From a virus: a DNA stretch of 41,232 nucleotides. A program made the position numbers and the translations under genes. The stretch covers positions 1 to 41,232 of IMG/VR virus record IMGVR_UViG_3300034158_000028, one strand, 5' to 3'. The number at the start of each line of letters is the position of its first letter. Position 1 is the stretch's first letter. Under the pieces are notes generated by a model. The model had not been told where the DNA came from and did not search any database. It worked only from the letters and a program-made list of their open reading frames with translations. Shown one piece after another: positions 13,027 to 21,295 of this stretch.

Positions 13027-13700
13027 AATTGATCAACGCAAGGCAGGTATGGACTGAGGCTCAGCACGAATCGAACGCGTCGATCAGCGCTGTGGCCATC
13101 GACAAAGCGCAGTCGGCACCGATCAAGAAGGGCCAGCGCATGCGCCGCGCCGAAGCGGTGTTCGCTGCGCTGGGGGATGACAAGGAGGAGCGCATTCAGG
13201 TTGTGCGCCAGAAGATCAGCATCAGCGAGACGCGCGGCACCCCCGCAGGCCGATCAACGGCGCGCGCGGCGCACCTGGCCACGATCGGCAAGGTGCTGCG
13301 GGCCATCGACACCCTCCCTTTTCAGGTGCAGCAGTTCGGGCACTACCTGTACCACCCGGCGATGAACATGAGGCACCTGTTGAACGCGGTGCTGCTGATC
13401 ACCGCCAAAGCGGCGCTGCCTGACCTGACTTCGGCCAAGCGCGTGAAAGCTCAGTACCTGGTGACCCTGGCCCTGCAATCGTATAAGGGAGAGGTCGCCG
13501 GATCGGCGGAGTGGGGGCCGGCGCGGGTAGCTGCCGAGATGAACACGTTCTTCGGCGTGACCATCGACCCGAAGAACTGGACGCGTGACTGGCTCGACCT
13601 GTGGGAGTCCCTGAAAAAAATGATCGAGGAAGTGGATATTCAGGCTCAACAACCACTATGGCAGGTGATCCACGCGGAAAAAGATCAAGATGCGGCATAA
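13023..13700 (+). CDS. Q-position protein, putative late antiterminator
   Basis: A 225-residue basic, helical protein (MKLINARQVWTEAQHESNAS...) coded by the last gene of the PR operon, immediately before a promoter-terminator pair. This is where lambdoid phages encode the late regulator Q, and its length is close to lambda Q (207 residues). Segments such as RAIDTLPFQVQQFGHYLYHP and ITAKAALPDLTSAKRVKAQY are distinctive, and I do not see a known zinc motif. The antiterminator role is therefore inferred from position and from the several terminators inside the late operon. The start overlaps ninG by four bases. Confidence 0.6.
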   Translation: MKLINARQVWTEAQHESNASISAVAIDKAQSAPIKKGQRMRRAEAVFAALGDDKEERIQVVRQKISISETRGTPAGRSTARAAHLATIGKVLRAIDTLPFQVQQFGHYLYHPAMNMRHLLNAVLLITAKAALPDLTSAKRVKAQYLVTLALQSYKGEVAGSAEWGPARVAAEMNTFFGVTIDPKNWTRDWLDLWESLKKMIEEVDIQAQQPLWQVIHAEKDQDAA

Positions 13701-13705
13701 TAATA

Positions 13706-13734
13706 TTGACATGACGGGGTTTTGCGCGTACTTT
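13706..13734 (+). promoter_or_regulatory. Late promoter PR'-like
   Basis: TTGACA (13706-13711), 17-base spacer, TACTTT (13729-13734). The -35 is perfect and the -10 weak, directly after the Q-position gene. A terminator follows 45 bases after the -10. Confidence 0.6.
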
Positions 13735-13778
13735 TCCCATAGTGCACAAGTAACGCGAAACGCACAGAGCTAAAGAAA

Positions 13779-13802
13779 GTCCGGTTTCTGCCGGGCTTTT
13801 TT
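13779..13802 (+). terminator. Early terminator tR'-like
   Basis: GTCCGG, loop TTTCTG, CCGGGC, then T6. It would stop transcripts from 13706 unless an antiterminator is loaded, as tR' does in lambda. Confidence 0.75.
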
Positions 13803-13858
13803 ATTTCCACAAAACAGTATTAGCTCTCTCTTTTTAGCATTTTGGAATAGAAAGCTTT

Positions 13859-14200
13859 ATGAGTCTTAGTGGTATTGCTGACCAGATGAGCGCGCTTGGT
13901 GCGCAGTTTCCGATGACAATGGTAGTCGCGGGCGTTTTAACCTATGCATTGTTGGCAGGCTACAAGCGCAGCTACGCCAGTGACGGAAAGTGGATAGTAG
14001 CTTTGCTGGTTTTGTTAGCCCTATGGGCCTTTTTTCCGCATGGCTACAACGCTTTATTTGCATCGAGCATGCCTGAGCGGCTTTTTGAAGAGTCAATCAA
14101 GGCGCCTTCGCAGAAGGCTCTTTTCTTTGCCGATATCTTCTGGACGGTGTTAGGTGCGCTTATCGGTTGGTTCGGATCCAGTAAATTTGACCATCATTGA
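13859..14200 (+). CDS. Small membrane protein, three predicted helices
   Basis: A 113-residue protein with hydrophobic segments at about residues 18-36, 46-60 and 88-106, separated by short charged loops. It is the first late gene. This size and topology fit a class I holin or a prophage membrane protein, but no lysozyme gene is next to it. The ribosome-binding site is weak (GGAAT 12 bases upstream). It is followed by its own strong terminator at 14254, so it may be an independent accessory gene. Function not assigned. Confidence 0.65.
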   Translation: MSLSGIADQMSALGAQFPMTMVVAGVLTYALLAGYKRSYASDGKWIVALLVLLALWAFFPHGYNALFASSMPERLFEESIKAPSQKALFFADIFWTVLGALIGWFGSSKFDHH

Positions 14201-14253
14201 TGTTCATTGCCGTCAGCATCACCAATTGAGGCTGTCGTAATGGTCCAAAAAAA

Positions 14254-14277
14254 GCCCCGCCTAGAGCGGGGTTTTTT
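14254..14277 (+). terminator. Intrinsic terminator
   Basis: GCCCCGC, loop CTAGA, GCGGGG, then T6, preceded by an A run, so it could act in both directions. Confidence 0.8.
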
Positions 14278-14318
14278 GTTGCCCACGGAAAGGGCGATTC
14301 AGCAAAAGGAATTTGCAG

Positions 14319-14507
14319 ATGTTGAAAGAATTCAGATGCGGTAACTGCAAAAGACTTCTCGCCCGTACGGGTGGGTTTACAGAGCTCCAGATCAAATGTT
14401 CCCGATGCGGGACGTTGAATCATTTGAAGGCCGCGAGCCTCGAGCAATCGCCTTTGAGCGACATGAAAGCGGAATTCTCCGCGAACAATCATTCAATTCA
14501 AAGGTGA
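14319..14507 (+). CDS. com: Com-like zinc-finger translational regulator
   Basis: A 62-residue protein closely resembling phage Mu Com: Cys7-x2-Cys10 (FRCGNCKRLLA) and Cys27-x2-Cys30 (IKCSRCGTLNHLKA) form a zinc ribbon. Mu Com binds the mom mRNA and opens its translation start. The ATG at 14319 has AAGGA eight bases upstream. The next gene begins five bases after the stop, as mom follows com, but that gene is not Mom. Com is therefore expected to control the 119-residue protein. The C-terminal 25 residues are longer than the minimal finger. Confidence 0.85.
   Translation: MLKEFRCGNCKRLLARTGGFTELQIKCSRCGTLNHLKAASLEQSPLSDMKAEFSANNHSIQR
14469..14482 (+). promoter_or_regulatory. Small hairpin before the Com-partner gene
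   Basis: GCGGA-ATTC-TCCGC, 31 bases before the ATG at 14513. A stem-loop in the translation initiation region is what Mu Com recognises on mom mRNA; whether this is the equivalent is inference. Confidence 0.35.
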
Positions 14508-14512
14508 AAAAT

Positions 14513-14872
14513 ATGAACGCAGTAAAAGTTGGTAAACACTTCGGCAATCTGTTTCCGAAGGGTGTTGTTCAGATCGTCTCGCCAGCCGAAAACGTGAACG
14601 GTCTGACCATCCAGACAGCCTCCATCGACCCAACCAGCGGGTACGTCAATCTGTACGCCTCGGAGACAGCGCCTAGCATTACCGGTGACGCCAGTACTCG
14701 CATGATTTTCAATGGCAATGGCCCGGCTGTTGCGAACAGCCATTCCCAAGTTCTCCTTCCGGCTCCACTTTTCGTACCTGCTGGTATGGGGCTTTGGGTG
14801 ACCGCTGGCTCCTGGATCCCAGGTATTACCGCTACTGGATCTCTGGCCATCACCTGGGACCTGGTTGCATAA
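14513..14872 (+). CDS. Com-partner protein, 119 aa, beta-rich
   Basis: A 119-residue protein (MNAVKVGKHFGNLFPKGVVQ...), with AAAGGTG before ATG 14513. The sequence is a succession of short beta strands with Gly/Ser/Thr turns (LTIQTASIDPTSGYVNLYAS, QVLLPAPLFVPAGMGLWVTA), similar in texture to phage decoration or receptor-binding jelly-roll modules. No catalytic motif and no similarity to Mom are apparent. Its start lies five bases beyond com, so translation is probably under Com control. Followed by a hairpin at 14892. Possible roles are virion decoration or a surface protein; the evidence is only textural. Confidence 0.7.
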   Translation: MNAVKVGKHFGNLFPKGVVQIVSPAENVNGLTIQTASIDPTSGYVNLYASETAPSITGDASTRMIFNGNGPAVANSHSQVLLPAPLFVPAGMGLWVTAGSWIPGITATGSLAITWDLVA

Positions 14873-14891
14873 AGGCTATCTGTAGCCACTG

Positions 14892-14910
14892 ACCCGGCCA
14901 TGTGCCGGGT
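14892..14910 (+). terminator. Hairpin after the Com-partner gene
   Basis: ACCCGGC, loop CATGT, GCCGGGT, followed by CTTCTATCT. The T tract is interrupted, so termination may be partial. Confidence 0.55.
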
Positions 14911-14990
14911 CTTCTATCTAGTGATTTTTATCTTAGGGCTTCGCCCAGACCGGCAAAAGCCTTTTTGATCATGCCCAGGGAGTCGAGCGC

Positions 14991-15326
14991 ATGGAGTATC
15001 TACAGCGCCTGCTCGACAAGATCGACAGGTTCGAATTGCTTATCGCGGGCCTTGTTGGAGCTGTGATCGCCAGTTGGTGGCACAAGGACGACTTGAACGA
15101 CTGGCGTGCCGGGATGATCTTCCTCATCACCGGCATGGCCTGCTCGATCTACCTCACGAGCATGGTCAGTACCTACCTGGGTGTGACAGAGCCGAAGATC
15201 GTCGCCGGCATTGGCTTCCTGCTGGGTGCTTTCGGCGGTTCGCTCCTGGCGGCCATTAATCGAGCCATCAAATCCGCTGACCTCTGGGCGCTTATCCGCC
15301 AGCGGTTCGGGGGAGGCAATCCATGA
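14991..15326 (+). CDS. Putative phage holin/membrane protein, 111 aa
   Basis: A 111-residue protein with GGGAG upstream of ATG 14991. Hydrophobic segments at about 15-30, 40-58 and 70-90 alternate with charged stretches (WWHKDDLNDWRAG), a topology typical of the holin-type proteins encoded before terminase in Pseudomonas siphophages. The stop overlaps the start of a second membrane protein (ATGA), so the two may form a holin/antiholin or membrane-complex pair. No endolysin is visible in the window; it is probably encoded beyond the right edge. Confidence 0.65.
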   Translation: MEYLQRLLDKIDRFELLIAGLVGAVIASWWHKDDLNDWRAGMIFLITGMACSIYLTSMVSTYLGVTEPKIVAGIGFLLGAFGGSLLAAINRAIKSADLWALIRQRFGGGNP

Positions 15327-15673
15327 ATCTTGAACTGATCAACTCCATTGCCTGCGGACTTATCGCGCTGTGGGCAGCCTGGTGCGTACTGAGCGGGAAG
15401 GTGAGGGACGGCATTCTCGGGAAGCTGATCTACTCGGCCATCGCTATCAGCGGTTTCGTCGTTATGGCGCGCAGCCAGAACATCTTCTTCGGTCCGAGCA
15501 GTGCTGGACTGACGCTTCATTTGTCCCTGGCCCTGGCCGGCGCCCGCCACATCTTCATGGTTACGTACTGGCAGCCGGTTAAAGCCTGGCTGTGCCGGAC
15601 ACTGAACTGCGAGCACTGCCTGCGCTCCGACAAAGCGCCGGGTGGTTTCGAGCGGCGCCGCCGCTCAAGGTAG
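15323..15673 (+). CDS. Second putative holin-type membrane protein, 116 aa
   Basis: A 116-residue protein with hydrophobic segments near residues 5-22, 35-50 and 60-85. Its basic Cys-containing tail (CRTLNCEHCLRSDK... RRRRSR) would stay in the cytoplasm. The CxxxxCxxC pattern near the end might bind metal. It is translationally coupled to the preceding membrane protein. Late expression and pairing suggest a part in lysis timing; a role unrelated to lysis is possible. Confidence 0.6.
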   Translation: MNLELINSIACGLIALWAAWCVLSGKVRDGILGKLIYSAIAISGFVVMARSQNIFFGPSSAGLTLHLSLALAGARHIFMVTYWQPVKAWLCRTLNCEHCLRSDKAPGGFERRRRSR

Positions 15674-15689
15674 CGGGTGGCTCAACTGG

Positions 15690-16514
15690 TCAAAATGTTG
15701 AATAGATATTGTGTCCTTCACCCTTTTCGTAGATCTTCAACTCGTCAATATGTCTTAGGTAACGCTCATAGCAGCTGTAAATTTTATCGATGCCTATTTG
15801 CTGCGCTTCGGTCAAGGTTGGCCGGAATGCGCTAACCAATAGTTTCATTTGGTACTGGTGCCCGTATTCGTCAAGTTCCCAACGATCCCGATTGGTCACT
15901 TCATCATAAATTGCCTTCAAACAACCTATAGCTTCATTTTGAATCGCAACCGTATGTGGATGGAGTGAGTGCAGAGGGTGTGTTGGTTTCCAGCGAGGAC
16001 CAGAGCAATTATCGAAAAACGTCCAAGTTTCTCGAATGCTATCTCGATTGAAAGTTGTGTTTTCCTTTCCTATCGAATAGAGCGTAAATCTAATCTTTCG
16101 AGCGGCTGTCAAAAAAGCGGAAAGCTTGGAGCACACTTCTTGGGTGCTTGCGTGGGTGCTGATCGGAGGTACGTACATCGCTCGACTAGCACGATTTTCA
16201 GCCGCTGATTGCCAGCCAGAAAGAATTCCTCGTGGAAACGATCGCGTATCCCGGTCTACCAGAGTGGCATCAGTAGCGCATAACCAGGCGCCATTTTCGT
16301 ATGCCCGGATTTGTTCCGGTGTTAGTGCGGGGTCGCTGCGAGGTCCACCCGGGGAAGCCGCTGCGTCATGGGCGGCTATGCCAATACTTATAACTCGGTC
16401 ACCAGCAGCAGTTGGGCCATTCGTGACCCTGTCACAGCCTGGATAAACGCACTTGAAGTTCACCCTGATGCCTAATTCTAGTTTCGTCGGCTTCGTGAAG
16501 TCTATTCGTGCCAT
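15690..16514 (-). CDS. HNH-like domain protein, minus-strand moron (candidate defence effector)
   Basis: A 274-residue protein encoded against the late operon. Residues 11-110 match an HNH-type nuclease subfamily: FKCVYPGCDR (Cys22, Cys27), GIAAHDAAASPGGPRSDPAL with the catalytic-type His49, then YENGAWLCATDATLVDRDT and a terminal W..AAE. This 'AAH..A.PGGPR' signature occurs, as I recall, in nuclease domains of bacterial conflict systems. The second zinc pair is incomplete (LCATD instead of LCxxC), so activity is uncertain. Residues 120-274 are an unassigned helical domain. GC is visibly lower than in the neighbours. ATG 16514 has only a weak GAG. Orientation, composition and position mark it as a moron. 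Confidence 0.65.
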   Translation of the reverse strand: MARIDFTKPTKLELGIRVNFKCVYPGCDRVTNGPTAAGDRVISIGIAAHDAAASPGGPRSDPALTPEQIRAYENGAWLCATDATLVDRDTRSFPRGILSGWQSAAENRASRAMYVPPISTHASTQEVCSKLSAFLTAARKIRFTLYSIGKENTTFNRDSIRETWTFFDNCSGPRWKPTHPLHSLHPHTVAIQNEAIGCLKAIYDEVTNRDRWELDEYGHQYQMKLLVSAFRPTLTEAQQIGIDKIYSCYERYLRHIDELKIYEKGEGHNIYSTF

Positions 16515-16610
16515 GGGATGCTCGTCTGCGAAGAGGGGGGTAGAAGAAAGGGCTTTAATTGGGGCAGTTGGCCAGCATTTCAATCATCGTTGTTAGGACT
16601 TTTAAAACCT

Positions 16611-17219
16611 ATGACAACCAAGCAACCCGACTGGGAGGCAATTGAGCGTGCCTACCGGGCCGGGCTGCTTTCCATCCGCGAGATCGCATCAACCCAAGGC
16701 ATCACCCACGGAGCCATCAACAAGCGCGCCAAGCGGGATGGCTGGGAGCGTGACCTTAAGGCGAAGATCCAAGCGAAGGCCGATTCGCTGGTATCCAAAC
16801 GCACGGTATCCACTGAGGTATCCACCAAACAGGCGGATACCGAAAGAGAGATCATCGAGGTTAACGCCGAGGTCATCGCCAATGTGCGCATGGCTCACCG
16901 GGGCGACATCTCTCGCGGCCGGCGGCTCACCAACAAGCTGCTGGACGAACTGGAAGGCCTGACAGATAACCGCGAGCTATTTGACCAACTTGGCGAGCTG
17001 ATGCGCGACCCGGACGACAACGGCTTCGACAAGCGCAACGATTTGTACAGCAAGGTCATCAGCCTGCCTGGCCGCTCCAAGACAATGAAGGAAATGGCGG
17101 AGACGCTGAAGACCCTGGTCTCCCTGGAGCGCCAGGCCTATGACCTCGACACCAAGTCTGGTAACAGCGATGCCGATGCACTCTCGAAACTGATGGACGA
17201 TCTATCGAAGGAAGCCTGA
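16611..17219 (+). CDS. Terminase small subunit
   Basis: A 202-residue DNA-recognition subunit. Residues about 5-45 (DWEAIERAYRAGLLSIREIA, then ITHGAINKRAKRDGW) form an HTH of the terminase/transposase type that would bind the packaging site. The middle is helical (SLVSKRTVSTEVSTKQADTE...), and the C-terminal part forms the oligomerisation and large-subunit contact region. I chose the ATG at 16611 because the conserved family N-terminus begins there. It ends one base before the large subunit begins, as expected. No cos or pac site could be identified confidently in 16515-16610. Confidence 0.88.
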   Translation: MTTKQPDWEAIERAYRAGLLSIREIASTQGITHGAINKRAKRDGWERDLKAKIQAKADSLVSKRTVSTEVSTKQADTEREIIEVNAEVIANVRMAHRGDISRGRRLTNKLLDELEGLTDNRELFDQLGELMRDPDDNGFDKRNDLYSKVISLPGRSKTMKEMAETLKTLVSLERQAYDLDTKSGNSDADALSKLMDDLSKEA

Positions 17220-17220
17220 C

Positions 17221-18708
17221 ATGAAGCCCGAGCACTTGAAGCTGCTCCGGGACAAATACTGGCGACTGAACAACCTCTACTTCATCACGGACAAGCAGGG
17301 CAAGAAGGTCCGCTTCCGGATGACGGACGAGCAGATCGAATACTTCGACGGGATGCACACCCGAAACATCATCCTGAAGGCTCGGCAACTTGGCTTCACC
17401 ACCGAGTGCTGCATCATCCAACTGGACGCGGCGCTGTTCGAGTCGGCCAAGTGTGCCCTGATCGCTCACACCCTCAACGACGCCAAGCGCCTGTTCCGGG
17501 AGAAGGTCAAATATGCCTATGACAACCTGCCTCCTGAGATACGCGCCGCCAACCCTGCTTCTAACGATGCTGCTGGTGAGCTTGTCTTCAGCAAGGGCGG
17601 ATCGCTCTACGTGTCCACGTCCTTCCGGGGTGGGACTCTACGGTATCTGCACGTATCCGAGTTCGGGAAGATCTGTGCCAAGTTTCCCCACAAGGCCAGA
17701 GAGATCGTCACCGGCGCCTTCGAGGCTGTCGCCACCAATTGCTTCGTCACGATTGAATCGACGGCGGAGGGCCGGGCGGGCTACTTCTTCGATTACTCGC
17801 AGAGCGCAGAACGCCAGCAATTGGCCGGCGTGCCCTTGGGGCTGCTGGATTGGAAGTTTTTCTTCTTCTCCTGGTGGAAGAACAAGGCCTACTGGCTTGA
17901 CCCGACTGACGCGGTCATCCCGCAGCGGCTGACCGACTACTTCAACGAGCTGTTCGCGAAGCACGGCATTGACACGAACCCAGGCCAGCGCGCCTGGTAC
18001 GCGGCCAAGGAGAAGACGCTCGGCGACGACATGAAGCGGGAATACCCGTCGATCCCCGTCGAAGCCTTCCAGCAGTCGGTCGAGGGCGCCTATTACGCCC
18101 AGCAGATGACCAGGCTCTATGCCCAGCAGCGCATAGGTGTAATTCCGAATAACAGCCACTTGCCGGTGATGACCTTCTGGGACATCGGCGTCGGCGACTC
18201 CACGGCCATCTGGTTCGTGCGCCAGGTCGGTGAAGAGTTTCACGTCATCGATTACTACGAGAACAGCGGCGAAGGCCTGCGGCACTACATGAAGGTCCTC
18301 AAGGACAAGGGTTACACCTACTCCGAGCACTGGGGGCCGCACGACATCGACAACCGGGAGTTTGGCAGCGATGCCAAGACGCGCCGGGAACTGGCCCGAG
18401 AGGGCTACGACATCGACGGCCAAAAATACTGCATGACGTTCCAGGTCGTTCCAAAGCTCGGCGTCAATGACGGCATCGAGCAGGTTCGGGAGATCTTGCC
18501 CAAGTGCGCTTTCGACGACTCGAAGTGCGAACAGGGCGTGTCCTGCCTTGAGAACTACCGCAAGGAGTGGGACGACAAGCGCGGCTGCTGGAAGGACAAG
18601 CCTCTTCACGACTGGACCTCTCACGGCTCCGACGGATTCCGGTACTTCGCCGTGGCCAAGAGTGCCAGGAAGCCGGTCAAATCAATCAAAATGGGATTCG
18701 CACGCTAA
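17221..18708 (+). CDS. Terminase large subunit
   Basis: A 495-residue DNA-packaging motor. The ATPase half has a Walker A variant at residues 53-61 (KARQLGFTT), Walker B with catalytic Glu147 in LHVSEFGK, and motif III ESTA (179-182). The nuclease half starts at about residue 315 (MTFWDIGVGDSTAIW, Asp321) with a second acidic cluster at 375-377 (HDID) and a third likely near DWTSHGSDGFRY. All expected catalytic acids appear present. Family length is normal. It couples ATP hydrolysis to DNA translocation into the prohead formed by the portal encoded next, with which it overlaps (TAATG). Confidence 0.95.
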   Translation: MKPEHLKLLRDKYWRLNNLYFITDKQGKKVRFRMTDEQIEYFDGMHTRNIILKARQLGFTTECCIIQLDAALFESAKCALIAHTLNDAKRLFREKVKYAYDNLPPEIRAANPASNDAAGELVFSKGGSLYVSTSFRGGTLRYLHVSEFGKICAKFPHKAREIVTGAFEAVATNCFVTIESTAEGRAGYFFDYSQSAERQQLAGVPLGLLDWKFFFFSWWKNKAYWLDPTDAVIPQRLTDYFNELFAKHGIDTNPGQRAWYAAKEKTLGDDMKREYPSIPVEAFQQSVEGAYYAQQMTRLYAQQRIGVIPNNSHLPVMTFWDIGVGDSTAIWFVRQVGEEFHVIDYYENSGEGLRHYMKVLKDKGYTYSEHWGPHDIDNREFGSDAKTRRELAREGYDIDGQKYCMTFQVVPKLGVNDGIEQVREILPKCAFDDSKCEQGVSCLENYRKEWDDKRGCWKDKPLHDWTSHGSDGFRYFAVAKSARKPVKSIKMGFAR

Positions 18709-20168
18709 TGGCAGACGTCACATACACCCGCCCGGAGTACGACGCGGCACAGTCCCGTTGGCGGCTGGTGCGCGACGTGTGCAAGGGCTCCGAAACGGTA
18801 AAGGGGCGCGGCGATGTGTATTTGCCCAAGCCCAATCACCACGACACCAGTCCTGAGAACGTCGAGCGATACAAGTCGTACAAGCAGCGCGCAGTGTTCT
18901 ACAACGCCACAGGCCGCACGAAGCACAGCCTGGTGGGGGCCGTGTTCCGTACCTGGCCTACGCTCACTGTTCCTGGTGCGCTCGATTATGTGGCCAAGGA
19001 TGTCGACGGGCAGGGCGTGAGTGTCTACCAGCAGTCGCAGTCGGTCATCGGGCATCTGCTCGAAGTCGGTCGTCACGGCCTGCTGGTGGATTACGCCGCG
19101 GTGCAGGCCGGTACGGTGAGCAAGGCGGATGAGCAGGCCGGGCGCGCCCGTGCGAACGTTGCGAGCTACCCGGCCGAGTCAATCCGGAACTGGAAGACAC
19201 GCAAGGTTGGCGGTCAGCACCTGCTGAGTCTGGTCGTGTTGCGCGAAGAGGCAGACATCGACACTGATGACGGCTTTGGAAGCGAAAAGGTCGTGCAGTA
19301 CCGCGTGTTGCGCCTGGATGTGACCGGCGTATATACCCAGGAGCTGTGGCAGGAAGGCTCAAGCGAAACGGCGATGGTCATCCCACCATTCACCCCGCTC
19401 AATGGCGCTGGGCAGCCATGGCGCGTGATTCCCTTTCAGTTTCTCGGCAGCGAGAACAATGACACCAGCATCGACGACTCTCCGCTGTACGACATGGCCG
19501 TGCTGAACATTGGTCACTACTGCAACAGCGCGGATTACGAGGATTCGGTGTGGTTTTCAGGCCAGCCGCAGTTCTGGATTTCGGGCCTTGATGAGGCTTG
19601 GCGCGACCACCTTGAAGCCAACGGCATCTATGTCGGCTCCAGGGCGCCGCTGACGCTTCCGGTCAACGGGTCATGCGGGTTTGCCCAGCCTGAGCCGAAC
19701 ACGCTTGTAAAAGAGGCCATGGACGCCAAGAAGCTGGACATGGTTTCGCTCGGCGCCCGGCTGATCGAGCGTGGTAGCGCGGTGAAGACCGCAACCCAGG
19801 CAGACAACGATAGCGCCGCCGAACACAGTGTTCTCTCCCTGGTGGTGAGCAACGTCAGCGAGGCATACAGCCAGTGCCTGGCCTGGATGGCTGAGTTCGT
19901 GAACGCCCCGGGCGAAGCGATCTACAAGCTCAACCAAGACTTCAGCCAAATCACCCTGGACGCAACGATCCTGGCCGCGCTGTTCAATGCGGTGCAGGGC
20001 GGCAAGCTGCCAGCGGGTGACTTCTGGCAGTACCTGCGCGACCGCGGGGTGATTGACCCGGAGAAGACTGACGAGCAGATCCGTGACGAACTTGAAACGG
20101 AGAACCCCGGACCTGACCTGGATGACGACGAGGCAAACCTAAATGGCGGCAAACCAAGCAATCCTTGA
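18708..20168 (+). CDS. Portal protein (DUF4055 family)
   Basis: A 486-residue portal, the dodecameric ring through which DNA enters the head. Family features are the N-terminal RPEYDAAQSRWRLVRDVCKG, the FYNATGRTKHSLVGAVFR segment, the helical stem/wing region near VLNIGHYCNSADYEDSVWFS, and the C-terminal LDATILAALFNAVQGGKLPA with an acidic tail. ATG 18708 overlaps the terminase stop. The 3' end overlaps the MuF gene by 26 bases. Confidence 0.92.
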   Translation: MADVTYTRPEYDAAQSRWRLVRDVCKGSETVKGRGDVYLPKPNHHDTSPENVERYKSYKQRAVFYNATGRTKHSLVGAVFRTWPTLTVPGALDYVAKDVDGQGVSVYQQSQSVIGHLLEVGRHGLLVDYAAVQAGTVSKADEQAGRARANVASYPAESIRNWKTRKVGGQHLLSLVVLREEADIDTDDGFGSEKVVQYRVLRLDVTGVYTQELWQEGSSETAMVIPPFTPLNGAGQPWRVIPFQFLGSENNDTSIDDSPLYDMAVLNIGHYCNSADYEDSVWFSGQPQFWISGLDEAWRDHLEANGIYVGSRAPLTLPVNGSCGFAQPEPNTLVKEAMDAKKLDMVSLGARLIERGSAVKTATQADNDSAAEHSVLSLVVSNVSEAYSQCLAWMAEFVNAPGEAIYKLNQDFSQITLDATILAALFNAVQGGKLPAGDFWQYLRDRGVIDPEKTDEQIRDELETENPGPDLDDDEANLNGGKPSNP

Positions 20169-21231
20169 TGCCACCATCCGGCATGCTGTCTTCCTGGAGC
20201 AACTGAAGTCGGGGGAAGTCGCTAAGTTTGGGCCTTTCCTCAAGGAGATTGACCGCTCGATCCGTGAGCGGCTGACCCGTGCCGATCTGACGGACTACAC
20301 CGTCGCGCGGCTGGAGCGCCTTTTGAGCGAGGTCGACAGCCTGTTGCTGGGCATCTTCGACCGTTACAGCGAGAAGCTGAACCTCGACCTGGTGGACATC
20401 GCCAACTACGAGGCCGAGTTTGAAGCGACCAGTTTGACCCGGGCGGCGCCGGTGGGCGTCACCTTCGATGCGGCGGTGCCGGGTGCTGCTGCGATCCGGG
20501 CGGCGATCCTCACCAATCCGCTCTGCGTGCGCGGGGCCGACGGCGGCAAGCTTCTCAAGTCGTTCATTGATGGCTTCACCGCCATCGAGCGGCAACGCCT
20601 CATAGGCGCGATCAGGCAGGGCTTCTTCGAGGGCCAGACGAACTTCCAGATCATCAAGAACATCCGTGGCACCAAGGCGCTTCAGTACAACGACGGCATC
20701 CTGGCCACGATCAACCGCAACGCCGGCGCCATTGTGCGGACGGCAGTGCAGCACGTAGCCACCCAAGCGCGCATGGAGACGCTGAAGGAAAACAGCGATG
20801 TCGTGCAGTCGGTGGAATGGGTCAGCACCCTGGATTCGAAGACTACCAGCCAGTGCCGCACGCTCGATAAGCGCCGGTTCAAGCTGACGGAGGGCCCCCG
20901 GCCGCCGATCCACATCAACTGCCGCTCGACGGTGGTGGCGGTGACGCGCTTCAGCGCTTTGTTCGCCAAGGACGCCACGCGGGCCTCCATCGGTGATGGT
21001 GGCGCCCAGCAGGTAAGGGCGGACCTCAGCTACTACGACTGGCTCAAGCAACAGCCGGCAGCGTTTCAGGACAAGGCCATCGGCCCGGTCCGCGCCAAGC
21101 TTTTTCGCGAAGGCGGCCTGAGCATCGAACGATTCTCCGAGCTGCAGCTCGATCGCAACTTTTCACCTCTGACCCTTGTGCAGATGAAGGCTCTTGAGCC
21201 TCTGGCGTTCGCGCGGGCGGGTATTCGGTAG
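20143..21231 (+). CDS. MuF-like head morphogenesis protein
   Basis: A 362-residue minor head protein of the Mu F/SPP1 gp7 group. The C-terminal MuF domain is recognisable around residues 215-275: VRTAVQHVATQARMETLKEN, WVSTLDSKTTSQCRTLD, and PPIHINCRSTVVAV with the paired Cys and His. The N-terminal 200 residues are helical. These proteins bind the portal and are packaged in the capsid. No extra C-terminal toxin domain is present; the last 80 residues (YYDWLKQQPAAFQDKAIGPV) are the usual family ending. Confidence 0.9.
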   Translation: MAANQAILDATIRHAVFLEQLKSGEVAKFGPFLKEIDRSIRERLTRADLTDYTVARLERLLSEVDSLLLGIFDRYSEKLNLDLVDIANYEAEFEATSLTRAAPVGVTFDAAVPGAAAIRAAILTNPLCVRGADGGKLLKSFIDGFTAIERQRLIGAIRQGFFEGQTNFQIIKNIRGTKALQYNDGILATINRNAGAIVRTAVQHVATQARMETLKENSDVVQSVEWVSTLDSKTTSQCRTLDKRRFKLTEGPRPPIHINCRSTVVAVTRFSALFAKDATRASIGDGGAQQVRADLSYYDWLKQQPAAFQDKAIGPVRAKLFREGGLSIERFSELQLDRNFSPLTLVQMKALEPLAFARAGIR

Positions 21232-21295
21232 GTGGAGTTGATTATTGGCTGGTTTGCGAGTTATCAAGGACGCTCCAATTCAAGGAATCTGTCTA

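Noticed and set aside
17638-18624. A 328-codon minus-strand frame opposite the terminase large subunit
   Set aside because: Long antisense frames are common in GC-rich genes; it mirrors third-position GC bias, has no ribosome-binding site and lies entirely inside a certain gene.
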